DNA of 9,105 nucleotides from Dehalococcoidia bacterium (GCA_030603265.1 JAUVYD010000034.1:1-9105); one strand, 5' to 3'. Counted from the stretch's first letter, positions 1-6,746 are shown. Numbers and translations: made by a program. Notes: generated from the letters alone by a model not told the origin.

Positions 1-41
1 CTACGCCACTCCAGCGGCTGCCGCTTGCACCGGGCAATCAT
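1..41 (-). CDS. Possible 5' end of another leftward gene, cut by the window edge
   Basis: On the minus strand an ATG at 41-39 opens a frame with no stop before the window edge; the visible peptide is MIARCKRQPLEWR. It would start 12 bases after the TAG stop of the KduD-like gene, a spacing typical of the next gene in an operon. The bases before it contain only a weak GAGA-like ribosome site. Thirteen codons are too few to recognise a family, and an open frame of this length is easily chance. This is a positional guess only. Confidence 0.17.
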   Translation of the reverse strand, partial: MIARCKRQPLEWR

Positions 42-53
42 CACCGCGTCTCG

Positions 54-824
54 CTAGCGCGCCAACCAGCCGCCATCAACAGGCAGCACCACTCCGTGCA
101 CATAGGCCGATGCCTCGGAAGCGAGGAACACCGCAGCACCCTGCAGGTCCGCCGGCGTGCCCCATCGCCCTGCAGAGATGCGGTCAAGAATGAACTTGTT
201 CGTCTCCGGGTTTTCTCTCAACTCCGGGTTCATGTCGGTGGCGATGTAGCCCGGGGCGATTGCGTTGACGTTCACGCCTTTGGGAGCCCACTCGTTCGCA
301 AGCGCCTTCGTCAACTGCGCGATGGCGCCCTTGCTCGCCGTGTAGCTCGGTATCAGCATGCCGCCATGGAAACTCATCATTGATGCGGTGAACACTATCT
401 TCCCGGCGCCACGCGCAACCATGTCCTTGCCGAACTCGCGAGCAAGCACGAAATGCGAGGACAGGTTGACCTCGATGATGCGATCCCATACCTCGTCAGG
501 GTGTTCAACAGCAGGCGACCGCGATATCGCCCCCGCATTGCTGAAGAGTATGTCAACAACAGGGAAATCGTTCTTCACGCGGCGCACGAGGTCGTAGGTT
601 TCCTCACGGTTGGACAGGTCGCATCTGTACGCCGCGAACGCGCGTCCCAGCTCTCTGACTTCACGCCCAACTTGTCCCCCATCCTCTTCCAGCGTCGAAC
701 TGACACCGAGAATATCCGCGCCGGCGTCGGCGAGTGCCAGTGCGAAGCCACGCCCGAGCCCCCTCTTGCACCCCGTCACCAGCGCGACCTTTCCATCCAG
801 CCTGAACATGTCAGCGATACTCAT
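54..824 (-). CDS. kduD: Short-chain dehydrogenase/reductase, KduD type (2-deoxy-D-gluconate 3-dehydrogenase / 2-dehydro-3-deoxy-D-gluconate 5-dehydrogenase family)
   Basis: This 256-residue classical SDR is a soluble NAD(P)-dependent sugar-acid or keto-acid oxidoreductase. Visible features are the cofactor loop TGCKRGLG (17-24), a NAG motif (96-98, as SNAG), Asn120, catalytic Ser148, and Tyr161/Lys165 in YTASK. The end, GRWGTPADL followed by VDGGWLAR, is the characteristic KduD signature, and MMSFHGG plus NVNAIAPGYIATD also match that subfamily. Length fits the family (about 250). I chose the ATG at 824 because GGAGG lies at 836-840 and homology begins at once with LDGKVALVTG; a GTG at 899 would add 25 unrelated residues. 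It lies 94 bases downstream of the permease gene on the same strand. In known organisms KduD handles 2,5-diketo-3-deoxygluconate in pectin/uronate breakdown, but no other gene of that pathway is visible, so the true substrate is open. Family is sure; exact activity is not. Confidence 0.85.
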   Translation of the reverse strand: MSIADMFRLDGKVALVTGCKRGLGRGFALALADAGADILGVSSTLEEDGGQVGREVRELGRAFAAYRCDLSNREETYDLVRRVKNDFPVVDILFSNAGAISRSPAVEHPDEVWDRIIEVNLSSHFVLAREFGKDMVARGAGKIVFTASMMSFHGGMLIPSYTASKGAIAQLTKALANEWAPKGVNVNAIAPGYIATDMNPELRENPETNKFILDRISAGRWGTPADLQGAAVFLASEASAYVHGVVLPVDGGWLAR

Positions 825-835
825 TCCCCGGTTTT

Positions 836-840
836 CCTCC
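836..840 (-). promoter_or_regulatory. Ribosome binding site deciding the kduD start
   Basis: GGAGG on the minus strand stands 11 bases before the ATG at 824. The spacing is slightly long, but this is the only strong Shine-Dalgarno in the gap. It supports the shorter start over the upstream in-frame GTG at 899. Confidence 0.55.
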
Positions 841-918
841 TTGTCGCCCAATACAGGTGCACAGGTCGTGCTGTTCGATATCGTCCGATGGCAGGCCACG
901 CGTAGCCACGGTTCCGAT

Positions 919-2253
919 TCAGCGCCACAGGCCGCGTTTCCTGCTGTAGAACAGGGCCAGCCCCACCAGAATGGCCCCCACGAAGATAAGGAACGTCCAC
1001 TTCAGCGCCACGGCAAGCACCAGCATATACACGAGATTGATGGCCACCGCAGCCCTGCAACAGAACACCAGGAGCCTCGGCCTCACGTGGACAGCCGAGC
1101 GCTCATATGTCGCGGGGTGCCGGCGCAAGAGGCGGACGGCCGCAAGCAACACGAGCGTCACCATGAACAGAAGGCCGAAATTCAGCATTGCACCGATAAC
1201 CATTAGAGGTGGATTGATGAGCAGCGTCGCAATCGTCATCAGGTATATCAGAAGAAGCCCGTTATGCGGAGTGCCGAAGCGCTCGCTCACTTGCGAGAAA
1301 GCTCTCGGGAAGTACCCGTCGAAGGAGAAGGCCAGTGCATATCTGCCTGCCGCAGCAAGCGCCAGGTTGATTGTGGTCATGCTGGCCATGATGCCGCCTC
1401 CGATGACGAACAGCCCCAACCACCCACCGGACAGGAAAGCCGCAGCTACGTCACCGAGGGTGCCGGCCGAGAACTGCTCCCACCCCACCACTCCCACAGC
1501 CACAATCTCAATCAGCACATACAGCACGAGCACAGTCGCTATGCTGATCACGAGCGCCCGCGGAATCACATGCCGCGCGTTCCGTATCTCATCACCCATC
1601 TCGACCCCGAAGAGCCCTCCTGCCAGCAGCGTATACAGGAGCGCCGATGCTCCCAGGAAGCCAACCGGTCCTCCAGTGAAACGAACTGCGAGGTTATCCA
1701 CGTCGATAGCAGGCATGCCGCCGAAGATGAACGTGAGTAATGCCACAAGCAGCACCGCGACTCCCACGAACTGCGCCTGCGTAGTGACGCGTACGCCCAG
1801 CAGGTTGAAGATCGACAGCAGGCTCATCACGCCTATGGCAGACAAGGTCACCGGCAGCCCGGGAACCAGTACTGCAAGGAGCTTCGCGGAGGCAAGTGCG
1901 AACAGCGGCAGCATGCCGAGCGGGATGGCAATGAACAGCACCATCCAGGCGGCGACGGCCAGCGGCCTGGAGAACAGCTTGGCGTACTGGTAATTTGCAC
2001 AGGTGACGGGCAAGGCCGACGAGAGGGCGACGTATGCCGGGATGCTGAGCAGGATGGGAGCGGCCGACACGAACTGAGCAATGATGATGGAAGACCCCGT
2101 CAACCCCGCCGCCAGCGCAGTCAGCAAGAAAAGCGAGCCCCCGATATTGAGGCCAATCATTATGGCGATCAATCCCACAAGGCCAATCTCCCGTCGCAGA
2201 TTGCCCGAGACCCGATGCCCGACGAAGAACCTCAGATCGTAGCCCGTATCCAC
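919..2253 (-). CDS. APC-superfamily amino acid permease
   Basis: This 444-residue, very hydrophobic protein has about 12 predicted membrane segments (roughly 23-43, 55-80, 97-125, 134-153, 160-178, 198-217, 232-256, 270-300, 331-347, 349-375, 396-416, 419-437). The first helix has the glycine-rich break IGLNIGGSLF, the usual substrate-contact region of the amino acid-polyamine-organocation family. Residues 212-233 (GGLFGVEMGDEIRNARHVIPRAL) correspond to the conserved FxGxE...EE.KNP.R.IPRA stretch of APC permeases after helix 6. It therefore probably imports or exchanges an amino acid or amine across the cytoplasmic membrane; the substrate cannot be read from sequence. The start codon is GTG, preceded by GGAGAGGTG at 2258-2266. 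The gene begins 18 bases after the plsY-like stop, so the two are probably co-transcribed. Family confident, substrate unknown. Confidence 0.85.
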   Translation of the reverse strand: MDTGYDLRFFVGHRVSGNLRREIGLVGLIAIMIGLNIGGSLFLLTALAAGLTGSSIIIAQFVSAAPILLSIPAYVALSSALPVTCANYQYAKLFSRPLAVAAWMVLFIAIPLGMLPLFALASAKLLAVLVPGLPVTLSAIGVMSLLSIFNLLGVRVTTQAQFVGVAVLLVALLTFIFGGMPAIDVDNLAVRFTGGPVGFLGASALLYTLLAGGLFGVEMGDEIRNARHVIPRALVISIATVLVLYVLIEIVAVGVVGWEQFSAGTLGDVAAAFLSGGWLGLFVIGGGIMASMTTINLALAAAGRYALAFSFDGYFPRAFSQVSERFGTPHNGLLLIYLMTIATLLINPPLMVIGAMLNFGLLFMVTLVLLAAVRLLRRHPATYERSAVHVRPRLLVFCCRAAVAINLVYMLVLAVALKWTFLIFVGAILVGLALFYSRKRGLWR

Positions 2254-2271
2254 TCGACACCTCTCCGAGTT

Positions 2272-2889
2272 CTACCCACCGCTCTCGGTTTCCCCGAGAA
2301 CTCGTCTCGTAATCGAACCGGGATGACGCAATCCCTTCCTGTTGCGCAAGGCGACACACGCAATCAGCACCACAGTGTACGCAGTCAGCGTCACAGAATC
2401 ATAGACCGCGTACGTGAACACCGGCACAAACGGTGCTCCACACGCAACGACAAGGAACAGTCGGCGAGACCCTCCCTTTCGGATGTTGAACAGCAGGATG
2501 ATTCCCATCACCGCAAGCGCCAGCCCCATGGACTTGGGCGCAATTCCCAAGAATACGCCAATCATGGTGGCAACTCCCTGTCCCCCTCGAAACCCGATGT
2601 AGACAGGATAGATGTGGCCAAGCACAGCAGCCACTCCAGCAGCCAGCACCCATGGGAGTCCAACCTCGAGCGCCTGCGCGGCGAACACGGCTCCCGTGCC
2701 CTTGGCTATGTCAGCGACAAGAACAACGATGCCTGCACGCAGTCCAACGGCACGTATCACACTGCCCGCGCCCGCATTGCCGATGTCGACGTCACGTATG
2801 TCGATGCGGCTCTTCGCCCGGGCAATGATGTACGCGAACGGAACGGAACCCAAGAGGTATGCTGTGACAATGGCCAGTGTCTCTATCAT
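2272..2889 (-). CDS. plsY: Divergent PlsY-like glycerol-3-phosphate acyltransferase (membrane)
   Basis: This 205-residue membrane protein matches PlsY, which transfers acyl groups from acyl-phosphate to glycerol-3-phosphate at the first step of phospholipid synthesis. Visible are the N-terminal LLGSVPFAYIIAR (12-24), the motif-1 region DIGNAGAGSVIR (35-46), DIAKG (60-64), GHIYPVYIGFRGGQGVAT (91-108), several hydrophobic helices, and a C-terminal tail RHPGSITRR...GETE (188-202). The length is normal. However, against the usual GSGNPGATNVLR the motif-1 Ser is Ile36, Pro is Ala39 and Thr-Asn are Gly42-Ser43; Arg46 remains. The usual FKGGKG is FRGGQG (Gln104), and the usual Asn near the C terminus appears to be Ser192. 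It may be a paralogue with altered substrate or activity, so the symbol marks the family rather than proven function. The ATG at 2889 has no strong ribosome site. It is first in a cluster with the amino acid permease. Confidence 0.8.
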   Translation of the reverse strand: MIETLAIVTAYLLGSVPFAYIIARAKSRIDIRDVDIGNAGAGSVIRAVGLRAGIVVLVADIAKGTGAVFAAQALEVGLPWVLAAGVAAVLGHIYPVYIGFRGGQGVATMIGVFLGIAPKSMGLALAVMGIILLFNIRKGGSRRLFLVVACGAPFVPVFTYAVYDSVTLTAYTVVLIACVALRNRKGLRHPGSITRRVLGETESGG

Positions 2890-2909
2890 GCTGCAAGCCG
2901 TGTCGGGGC

Positions 2910-2939
2910 ACTATAGCCGTCACGACATGCCGCTGGCAA
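2910..2939 (-). promoter_or_regulatory. Candidate sigma-70-type promoter for the plsY-permease-kduD cluster
   Basis: On the minus strand TTGCCA (2939-2934, 5/6 to TTGACA) is followed after 18 bases by TATAGT (2915-2910, 5/6 to TATAAT). It would start RNA about 13 bases before the plsY-like ATG, a short leader consistent with the weak ribosome site there. This is read by eye only. Confidence 0.45.
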
Positions 2940-3063
2940 GCCCGGGAGGTTCGTCTGAGAAGGAAACGGCTCCGCAGGAATGACGGACCACCATCCAGGC
3001 CCACATTCGCCATCCCCGAGAGCCGCGACTCCAGTGCACAGCCGGAACAGACCACCCGGTCAC

Positions 3064-3077
3064 GAGCGCAAGCGCTC
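3064..3077. repeat. Perfect 14-base inverted repeat downstream of the ABC permease
   Basis: GAGCGC-AA-GCGCTC is a perfect palindrome, able to form a 5-bp stem with a 4-base loop. It lies 26 bases past the permease stop codon on the transcribed side. It lacks a following run of T in either direction, so it is not a standard intrinsic terminator; it could stabilise the 3' end of the transcript or be chance. Confidence 0.3.
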
Positions 3078-3103
3078 AGGTCATCTCGCCAACCTCAGCC
3101 CGG

Positions 3104-4039
3104 CTAGATAGACCGTACTTCTTCGCGCATGAACCGGATGTAGGAGGTCCCGAAGCAGATGGCGCACAGCGCGATAATGGTCACAACCTGGGGCCAGATG
3201 AGAAGGAGACTATCCATGAGAGGCAGAGGATTGGCCATACGTCCGGAGTAGGAACTCAGCACCAGCAGCGTCGGATTCACTGAACCCACTTCCGGCGTCA
3301 GCAGAGCAACTATCGCCTCGCCATACAGAGTGCACGGCGAGATGCGGGCCAAGGATCCTTCCAAGGTAGCATTACGGACAATCATCTCAATACTCGAATT
3401 CGCGTCCACAGGGGCGACCGCATTTGCCACAGCTCCCACAATGACGGTCAGGAAGAAGAAGAAGAATATCCACACGGCAAGGGACGCCAGCATCGAGGTT
3501 GCCGTCCTCTTGAAGAAGACGGAGAACAGCACCGCAAGAGCCATCCAGAAACCCCCGTACACGATGCTCACGGCGACGAACGCAAGAACGCGCACAACCT
3601 CTTCACCGTTTGGCGGCACACCCACGATGCGCAGTCCAAGACCTGCCACAATCAGCACCACACCCAGTATCATGATTCCGAGCACCGTGAGGCCGGCAAT
3701 GAACTTGCCGTTTATCACGGAGTCGCGGTATATCGGCTGAGACATGAGCCGACTCAGGTTTCCGCTGCTGCGCTCGCTATTCACAGCGTCAAAACCCAGG
3801 GCTATCCCGACAATAGGGATGAACAGCGACAGGAAGAAAAGGAACGAAGGGAGGTTCTCCCCCGATGTCGTGAACAGCTTAAGGAAAATGAATTCGGTCG
3901 TAGGACCGACTACGCTGCGAATCGTCTGAATAGCGATGTAGATAGCGAACATCGCCGAAAGGAATACCAGTAGGAACAGGATGATGAAACGCATGCTGCT
4001 GATGTGGTCGGCAAGTTCTTTGCGAAATACGGCATACAT
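3104..4039 (-). CDS. ABC-2 type transporter, permease subunit
   Basis: This 311-residue integral membrane protein has about six predicted helices (roughly 17-40, 65-85, 113-137, 150-175, 182-208, 276-303). The loop after helix 2 reads FDAVNSERSSGNLSRLMSQP, the usual ABC-2 cytoplasmic signature (a charged ER, then G.L..L.S.P). A long extracytoplasmic segment of about 70 residues (209-275) lies before the last helix. This fits the permease half of an ABC-2 exporter, pairing with the ATPase encoded directly upstream. The ATG at 4039 is 5 bases after the ATPase stop, with AGAGG upstream inside the ATPase end, so translation is probably coupled. It is the last gene of a three-gene operon. Substrate unknown. 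Confidence 0.85.
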   Translation of the reverse strand: MYAVFRKELADHISSMRFIILFLLVFLSAMFAIYIAIQTIRSVVGPTTEFIFLKLFTTSGENLPSFLFFLSLFIPIVGIALGFDAVNSERSSGNLSRLMSQPIYRDSVINGKFIAGLTVLGIMILGVVLIVAGLGLRIVGVPPNGEEVVRVLAFVAVSIVYGGFWMALAVLFSVFFKRTATSMLASLAVWIFFFFFLTVIVGAVANAVAPVDANSSIEMIVRNATLEGSLARISPCTLYGEAIVALLTPEVGSVNPTLLVLSSYSGRMANPLPLMDSLLLIWPQVVTIIALCAICFGTSYIRFMREEVRSI

Positions 4040-4044
4040 ATTGC

Positions 4045-4977
4045 TTACGCCTCTTTCGAGTATCGCTTGTAGATTCTCTCGAGACTGTACTCCTCCACCC
4101 TCATCCCAACCAGAAGAGCCCCGCTGTCAATAATGGCACGCGAGATCTGCCCGCGAAGGTCTTTGTCTGCCGTGATACCGAGGACGTTGCCTGTCATCTC
4201 GACATCGCGCACACCCTCGACCCGTCGAATCACATCGACGATAGCGGGTTGCGCGGCATCGACCTCCGCCTCCATGCGGTATCGGCCGGCGCCGGCCGCG
4301 TCCCGTCCCAGCCGGTCGATTGCTCCATCTGCGACCAGTTGCCCCTTCGCAAGAATGCCGACCCTTGAGCATAGCTTCTGCACTTGAGGCAGAAGATGGG
4401 AGCAGAAAATAATGGTGATGCCTTTCTTCCCCATATCCGAAATCAACTTCAGAATATCGTCGACGCCGTTGGGGTCGATGCCCGTGGTCGGCTCGTCCAG
4501 AAAGGCAAGTTTGGGCTCCTTGACCCAGATGTCAGCAATGCCAAGGCGTTGCTTCATCCCGCGCGAGAAGGTGTTGACAGGGTGATCCGCGACCTCAGAC
4601 AACCCGACAGTCCCCAGAAGTGACGCGATTCTTTCGTCAGCCTCAGCGCGCCGAATCCGATTCAACTCGGCCGTGTAGAACAGGTTCTGCCTGGCGGTCA
4701 TGTCCTCGTAGAACCCGACCCTTTCCGGCAGATAGCCCACCAAACGTTTCACCTCAATGGGTTCGCGAGTCGGATCTTTTCCGCCAACCCTGACCGAACC
4801 CGACGTCGGCTCCGTCAGACCCAGCAGCATGAGAAGGGTCGTCGTCTTCCCGGCGCCGTTTGCACCGAGGAAACCGAACATCTCCCCCTCGTCAATGCGC
4901 AGGTTCAGCTTGTCCACGGCGGTGAATCCGTCGTAGACCTTGGTGAGATCCGTGGTTTCGACAACAGGCTGTCCCAC
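4045..4977 (-). CDS. ABC-2 type transporter, ATP-binding subunit
   Basis: This 310-residue cytoplasmic ATPase shows the full nucleotide-binding set: Walker A GANGAGKTT (38-46), a Q-loop region reading GYLPE (Glu85 where Gln is classical, as is common in this CcmA/DrrA-like group), signature FSRGMKQRL (137-145), Walker B LAFLDEP (157-163), D-loop GIDP (166-169) and the switch His194. About 80 C-terminal residues beyond the core (from around 230) form an accessory domain typical of ABC-2 exporter ATPases. It powers the permease encoded next. Its start is GTG, with GGAG at 4988-4985 seven bases upstream, inside the last codons of the preceding gene. Only 3 bases separate it from that gene, indicating coupled translation. 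Confidence 0.9.
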   Translation of the reverse strand: MGQPVVETTDLTKVYDGFTAVDKLNLRIDEGEMFGFLGANGAGKTTTLLMLLGLTEPTSGSVRVGGKDPTREPIEVKRLVGYLPERVGFYEDMTARQNLFYTAELNRIRRAEADERIASLLGTVGLSEVADHPVNTFSRGMKQRLGIADIWVKEPKLAFLDEPTTGIDPNGVDDILKLISDMGKKGITIIFCSHLLPQVQKLCSRVGILAKGQLVADGAIDRLGRDAAGAGRYRMEAEVDAAQPAIVDVIRRVEGVRDVEMTGNVLGITADKDLRGQISRAIIDSGALLVGMRVEEYSLERIYKRYSKEA

Positions 4978-4980
4978 GGT

Positions 4981-5901
4981 CTATCTCCGTCCAAACTCGC
5001 GGAAGGCCCACACGAGCCCGCCAATCACCAGTACGACTATGACAGCTCCGATGATGCCCCACGCGGTCTTGGTTGCCACAGAGACCCTGATGTCCAGACT
5101 GGGGGGAGCCGAGGACAAAGCCGGATCACCATCGAACTTCAGAGTGACCATGTAGTCGCCGGCAATCGTCTTGGAGGGCGGGGTAATCGAGACTTCAACC
5201 TCTTGTTCCTCGCCTGGTCCCAGATTCTCGATTTTCTCGGGCTCGTACTTGACGGTCCACTGCTCATTAGCAATACCCGCAGGTTTGCTGGACGCAAACG
5301 ACACGTTGTCGAGCACCGCCGTACCGCTGTTGATGACTTCCACGTTGAAGGTTGCCGCGTTGCCAGCCGTCGTCTTCGTGTTGAGTCGGCCGCTGGTCGT
5401 CTCGGCGCTTACACCATAACGCGCGGTAATCGTCGCCGTCATGTTCACAACCTCATCCACATTGGGCGAGGTTGCCCTGAACTCAATCGGGTAATCGCCA
5501 GGCTCCGGGTAGAGCCAGAACGGTGCGACAGCAACAACAATAACGGGTTGCTTCACCGCGTACGGCTCCAGGTGAATCGCCGATATCTGGCTGTCCAGCT
5601 TGTAGGTGGACTCAGCGATGTAGGTGAGCCAGCCCGGCGGACCGGACACCGTCAGGTCGAAATCTTCACCCAGTCTGTTCTGGGTCTTAAAGGTGAACTC
5701 CACTTCGAACTTGAACGTAGAGTCCGCTGGCCCCGTCATGGACGGAAACTTCGCGTTGACATGCAGTTCGTCGGGAATTACCGGCGGCGCTTCGGTATCG
5801 CCCTCATCAGCCATGACAGCGACAGGAGCGATGAAAGCCGCGCCTACAAATAGAACACACAGAGCTGCAGTGACGAATCTGACAAACCTGGAGTTACGCA
5901 T
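4981..5901 (-). CDS. Secreted, C-terminally anchored protein with tandem NEW3-type (COG1470-like) beta-sandwich domains
   Basis: This 306-residue predicted cell-surface protein starts with a signal peptide: basic MRNSRFVRF, a hydrophobic stretch, and likely cleavage after VMA (29-31). It ends with one membrane helix (281-300) and a short basic tail, REFGRR. The second ectodomain half (about 165-275) matches the NEW3 domain: TFNVEVINSGT, then W.V.YEPEKIENLGPGEEQEVEV and TPPSKTIAGDYMVTLKF. The first half (about 45-160) shows a similar but weaker plan (PPGW, AVAPFWLYPEPGDYPIEF), suggesting a tandem pair. I chose the ATG at 5901 because GGGAGGT (5916-5910) precedes it by 8 bases; a TTG at 5922 would add 7 residues and lose that site. 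It heads the operon with the ABC-2 ATPase and permease, so it probably works as an extracytoplasmic partner of that transporter. Its ligand is unknown. Confidence 0.75.
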   Translation of the reverse strand: MRNSRFVRFVTAALCVLFVGAAFIAPVAVMADEGDTEAPPVIPDELHVNAKFPSMTGPADSTFKFEVEFTFKTQNRLGEDFDLTVSGPPGWLTYIAESTYKLDSQISAIHLEPYAVKQPVIVVAVAPFWLYPEPGDYPIEFRATSPNVDEVVNMTATITARYGVSAETTSGRLNTKTTAGNAATFNVEVINSGTAVLDNVSFASSKPAGIANEQWTVKYEPEKIENLGPGEEQEVEVSITPPSKTIAGDYMVTLKFDGDPALSSAPPSLDIRVSVATKTAWGIIGAVIVVLVIGGLVWAFREFGRR

Positions 5902-5909
5902 ATACTGTG

Positions 5910-5916
5910 ACCTCCC
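5910..5916 (-). promoter_or_regulatory. Strong ribosome binding site of the NEW3-domain gene
   Basis: GGGAGGT stands 8 bases before the ATG at 5901 and fixes that start against the upstream TTG at 5922, which would place this site inside the coding region. Confidence 0.65.
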
Positions 5917-5927
5917 GAACAATCAGC

Positions 5928-5957
5928 TTTACATCATAGCCTAATTACGTTTACCAT
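5928..5957 (+). promoter_or_regulatory. Candidate promoter for rph, overlapping the opposite promoter
   Basis: On the plus strand TTTACA (5928-5933, 5/6) is followed after 18 bases by TACCAT (5952-5957, 4/6), giving a leader of about 70 bases before the rph ATG. It shares almost the same bases as the minus-strand promoter candidate, so the two could compete for polymerase. The -10 match is weak. Confidence 0.28.
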
Positions 5958-5962
5958 AGCAA
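5933..5962 (-). promoter_or_regulatory. Candidate promoter for the NEW3-ABC operon
   Basis: On the minus strand TTGCTA (5962-5957, 4/6) is separated by 18 bases from TATGAT (5938-5933, 5/6). It would give a leader of about 25 bases carrying the GGGAGGT ribosome site. The same 18-base spacing is seen at the plsY promoter candidate. Confidence 0.4.
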
Positions 5963-6032
5963 CTCGGGCGAGCAACCAAGCTACCAGACAAATGTGAATT
6001 TCTTGTGAAGAACCGCCCGGATGAAAGGCACA

Positions 6033-6746
6033 ATGGCAAGAATCGATAATCGTGCAGACGACCAGCTCCGCCCCGTGCGCATCACTCCCGGATACCAGAG
6101 TTTCGCTGAGGGCTCCGTCCTGATTGAGCTGGGCAAGACAATGGTGCTCTGCGCTGTCACCGTGGAGGAAAGGGTTCCCCCCTTCCTCAAGGGAAGCGGC
6201 GAGGGCTGGGTGACGGCCGAGTACTCCATGCTGCCCCGTTCAACGCTTACACGCACGCCGCGTGACAGGAGCGCGGGGCGCAGCTACGAGATTCAGCGAC
6301 TGATAGGCAGGAGTCTCCGGGCGGCGACCGACCTCAGCTCCTTTGGCGAGAGGACGCTGACTGTGGACTGCGATGTCCTCCAGGCGGACGGCGGCACACG
6401 CACCGCCGCCATAACCGGCGCCTACGTCGCGCTCTATCAGGCGTTTCACGCGCTAAAGAAGAAAGGCGTCCTCAACAACATGCCACTCACCACGATGATT
6501 GCCGCCACAAGTGTTGGCATAGTCAAAGGCACCCCGCTGCTGGACCTCTGCTACGAGGAGGACTTCCGGGCGCAGGTCGATTTCAACGTCGTGATGACTG
6601 ACCGCCAAGAGTTCGTGGAGATTCAGGGTACCGCCGAGCGCAAGCCTTTCAGCAAGGATGACGCGGATATCCTGCTTTCCCTCGCGCAGAAGGGCATACA
6701 GCAGTTGTTCCAGCTTCAGAACACGGCTTTGCGCGAGCTCACCTGA
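6033..6746 (+). CDS. rph: Ribonuclease PH (phosphorolytic 3'-5' exoribonuclease)
   Basis: RNase PH trims 3' trailers from tRNA precursors using phosphate, releasing nucleoside diphosphates, in the cytoplasm as a hexameric ring. The 237-residue product has the family length and signatures: start MARIDNR and [32 protein letters not shown] (48-69), [10 protein letters not shown], the phosphate-binding GGTRTA (120-125), and LLDLCYEED...VDFNVVMT with the conserved Asp177 and Asp183. I prefer the ATG at 6033 because bacterial RNase PH usually begins M-RIDGR and GAAAGG sits just before it; an ATG at 6021 adds only MKGT and has no ribosome site. It is transcribed alone on the plus strand here and converges with proA after 35 bases. 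The common neighbour rdgB is not in the window. Confidence 0.95.
   Translation: MARIDNRADDQLRPVRITPGYQSFAEGSVLIELGKTMVLCAVTVEERVPPFLKGSGEGWVTAEYSMLPRSTLTRTPRDRSAGRSYEIQRLIGRSLRAATDLSSFGERTLTVDCDVLQADGGTRTAAITGAYVALYQAFHALKKKGVLNNMPLTTMIAATSVGIVKGTPLLDLCYEEDFRAQVDFNVVMTDRQEFVEIQGTAERKPFSKDDADILLSLAQKGIQQLFQLQNTALRELT

Larger units (their letters stand above)
2890..3103. other. Intergenic region between the ABC operon and the plsY cluster
   Basis: These 214 bases hold no gene I can support. The left part carries the promoter candidate for the plsY-like gene (2910-2939). The right part carries a short perfect inverted repeat (3064-3077) about 26 bases beyond the stop of the ABC permease gene. 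No T-tract terminator is evident. A minus-strand open frame crossing this gap (3055-2792) has no recognisable content and overlaps the plsY-like gene in another frame. Confidence 0.6.

Noticed and set aside
852..867. Minus-strand direct repeat ACCTGTGC/ACCTGTAT before the dehydrogenase
   Set aside because: Two imperfect 8-base units with no third copy or promoter hexamers nearby; too little to call an operator.
825..899. 25-residue N-terminal extension of the dehydrogenase from GTG at 899
   Set aside because: The extension has no SDR similarity and would swallow the GGAGG at 836-840.
453..1206. Overlapping plus-strand open frames across the dehydrogenase-permease junction
   Set aside because: They run antisense to two clear genes, with no ribosome site or recognisable motif, and read through the 94-base gap only by chance.
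971..1993. Long plus-strand open frame of 340 codons
   Set aside because: It is exactly antisense to the permease gene; its composition (rich in Ser, Thr, Pro, Arg) is what the complement of hydrophobic codons gives, and no domain is visible.
2215..2916. Plus-strand open frame of 233 codons opposite the PlsY-like gene
   Set aside because: Its low-complexity, charged composition is typical of an antisense shadow; the PlsY motifs are all on the minus strand.
2792..3055. Minus-strand open frame of 87 codons crossing the intergenic gap
   Set aside because: It overlaps the plsY-like coding region out of frame, would run over its promoter and start, and has no recognisable content.
5203..5853. 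Plus-strand open frame of 216 codons opposite the NEW3 gene
   Set aside because: It is an antisense shadow; the minus frame has a signal peptide, domain motifs and a strong ribosome site.
5963..5972. CTCGGGCGAG inverted repeat as an operator in the divergent region
   Set aside because: The arms are only four bases and occur once; expected by chance in GC-rich DNA.
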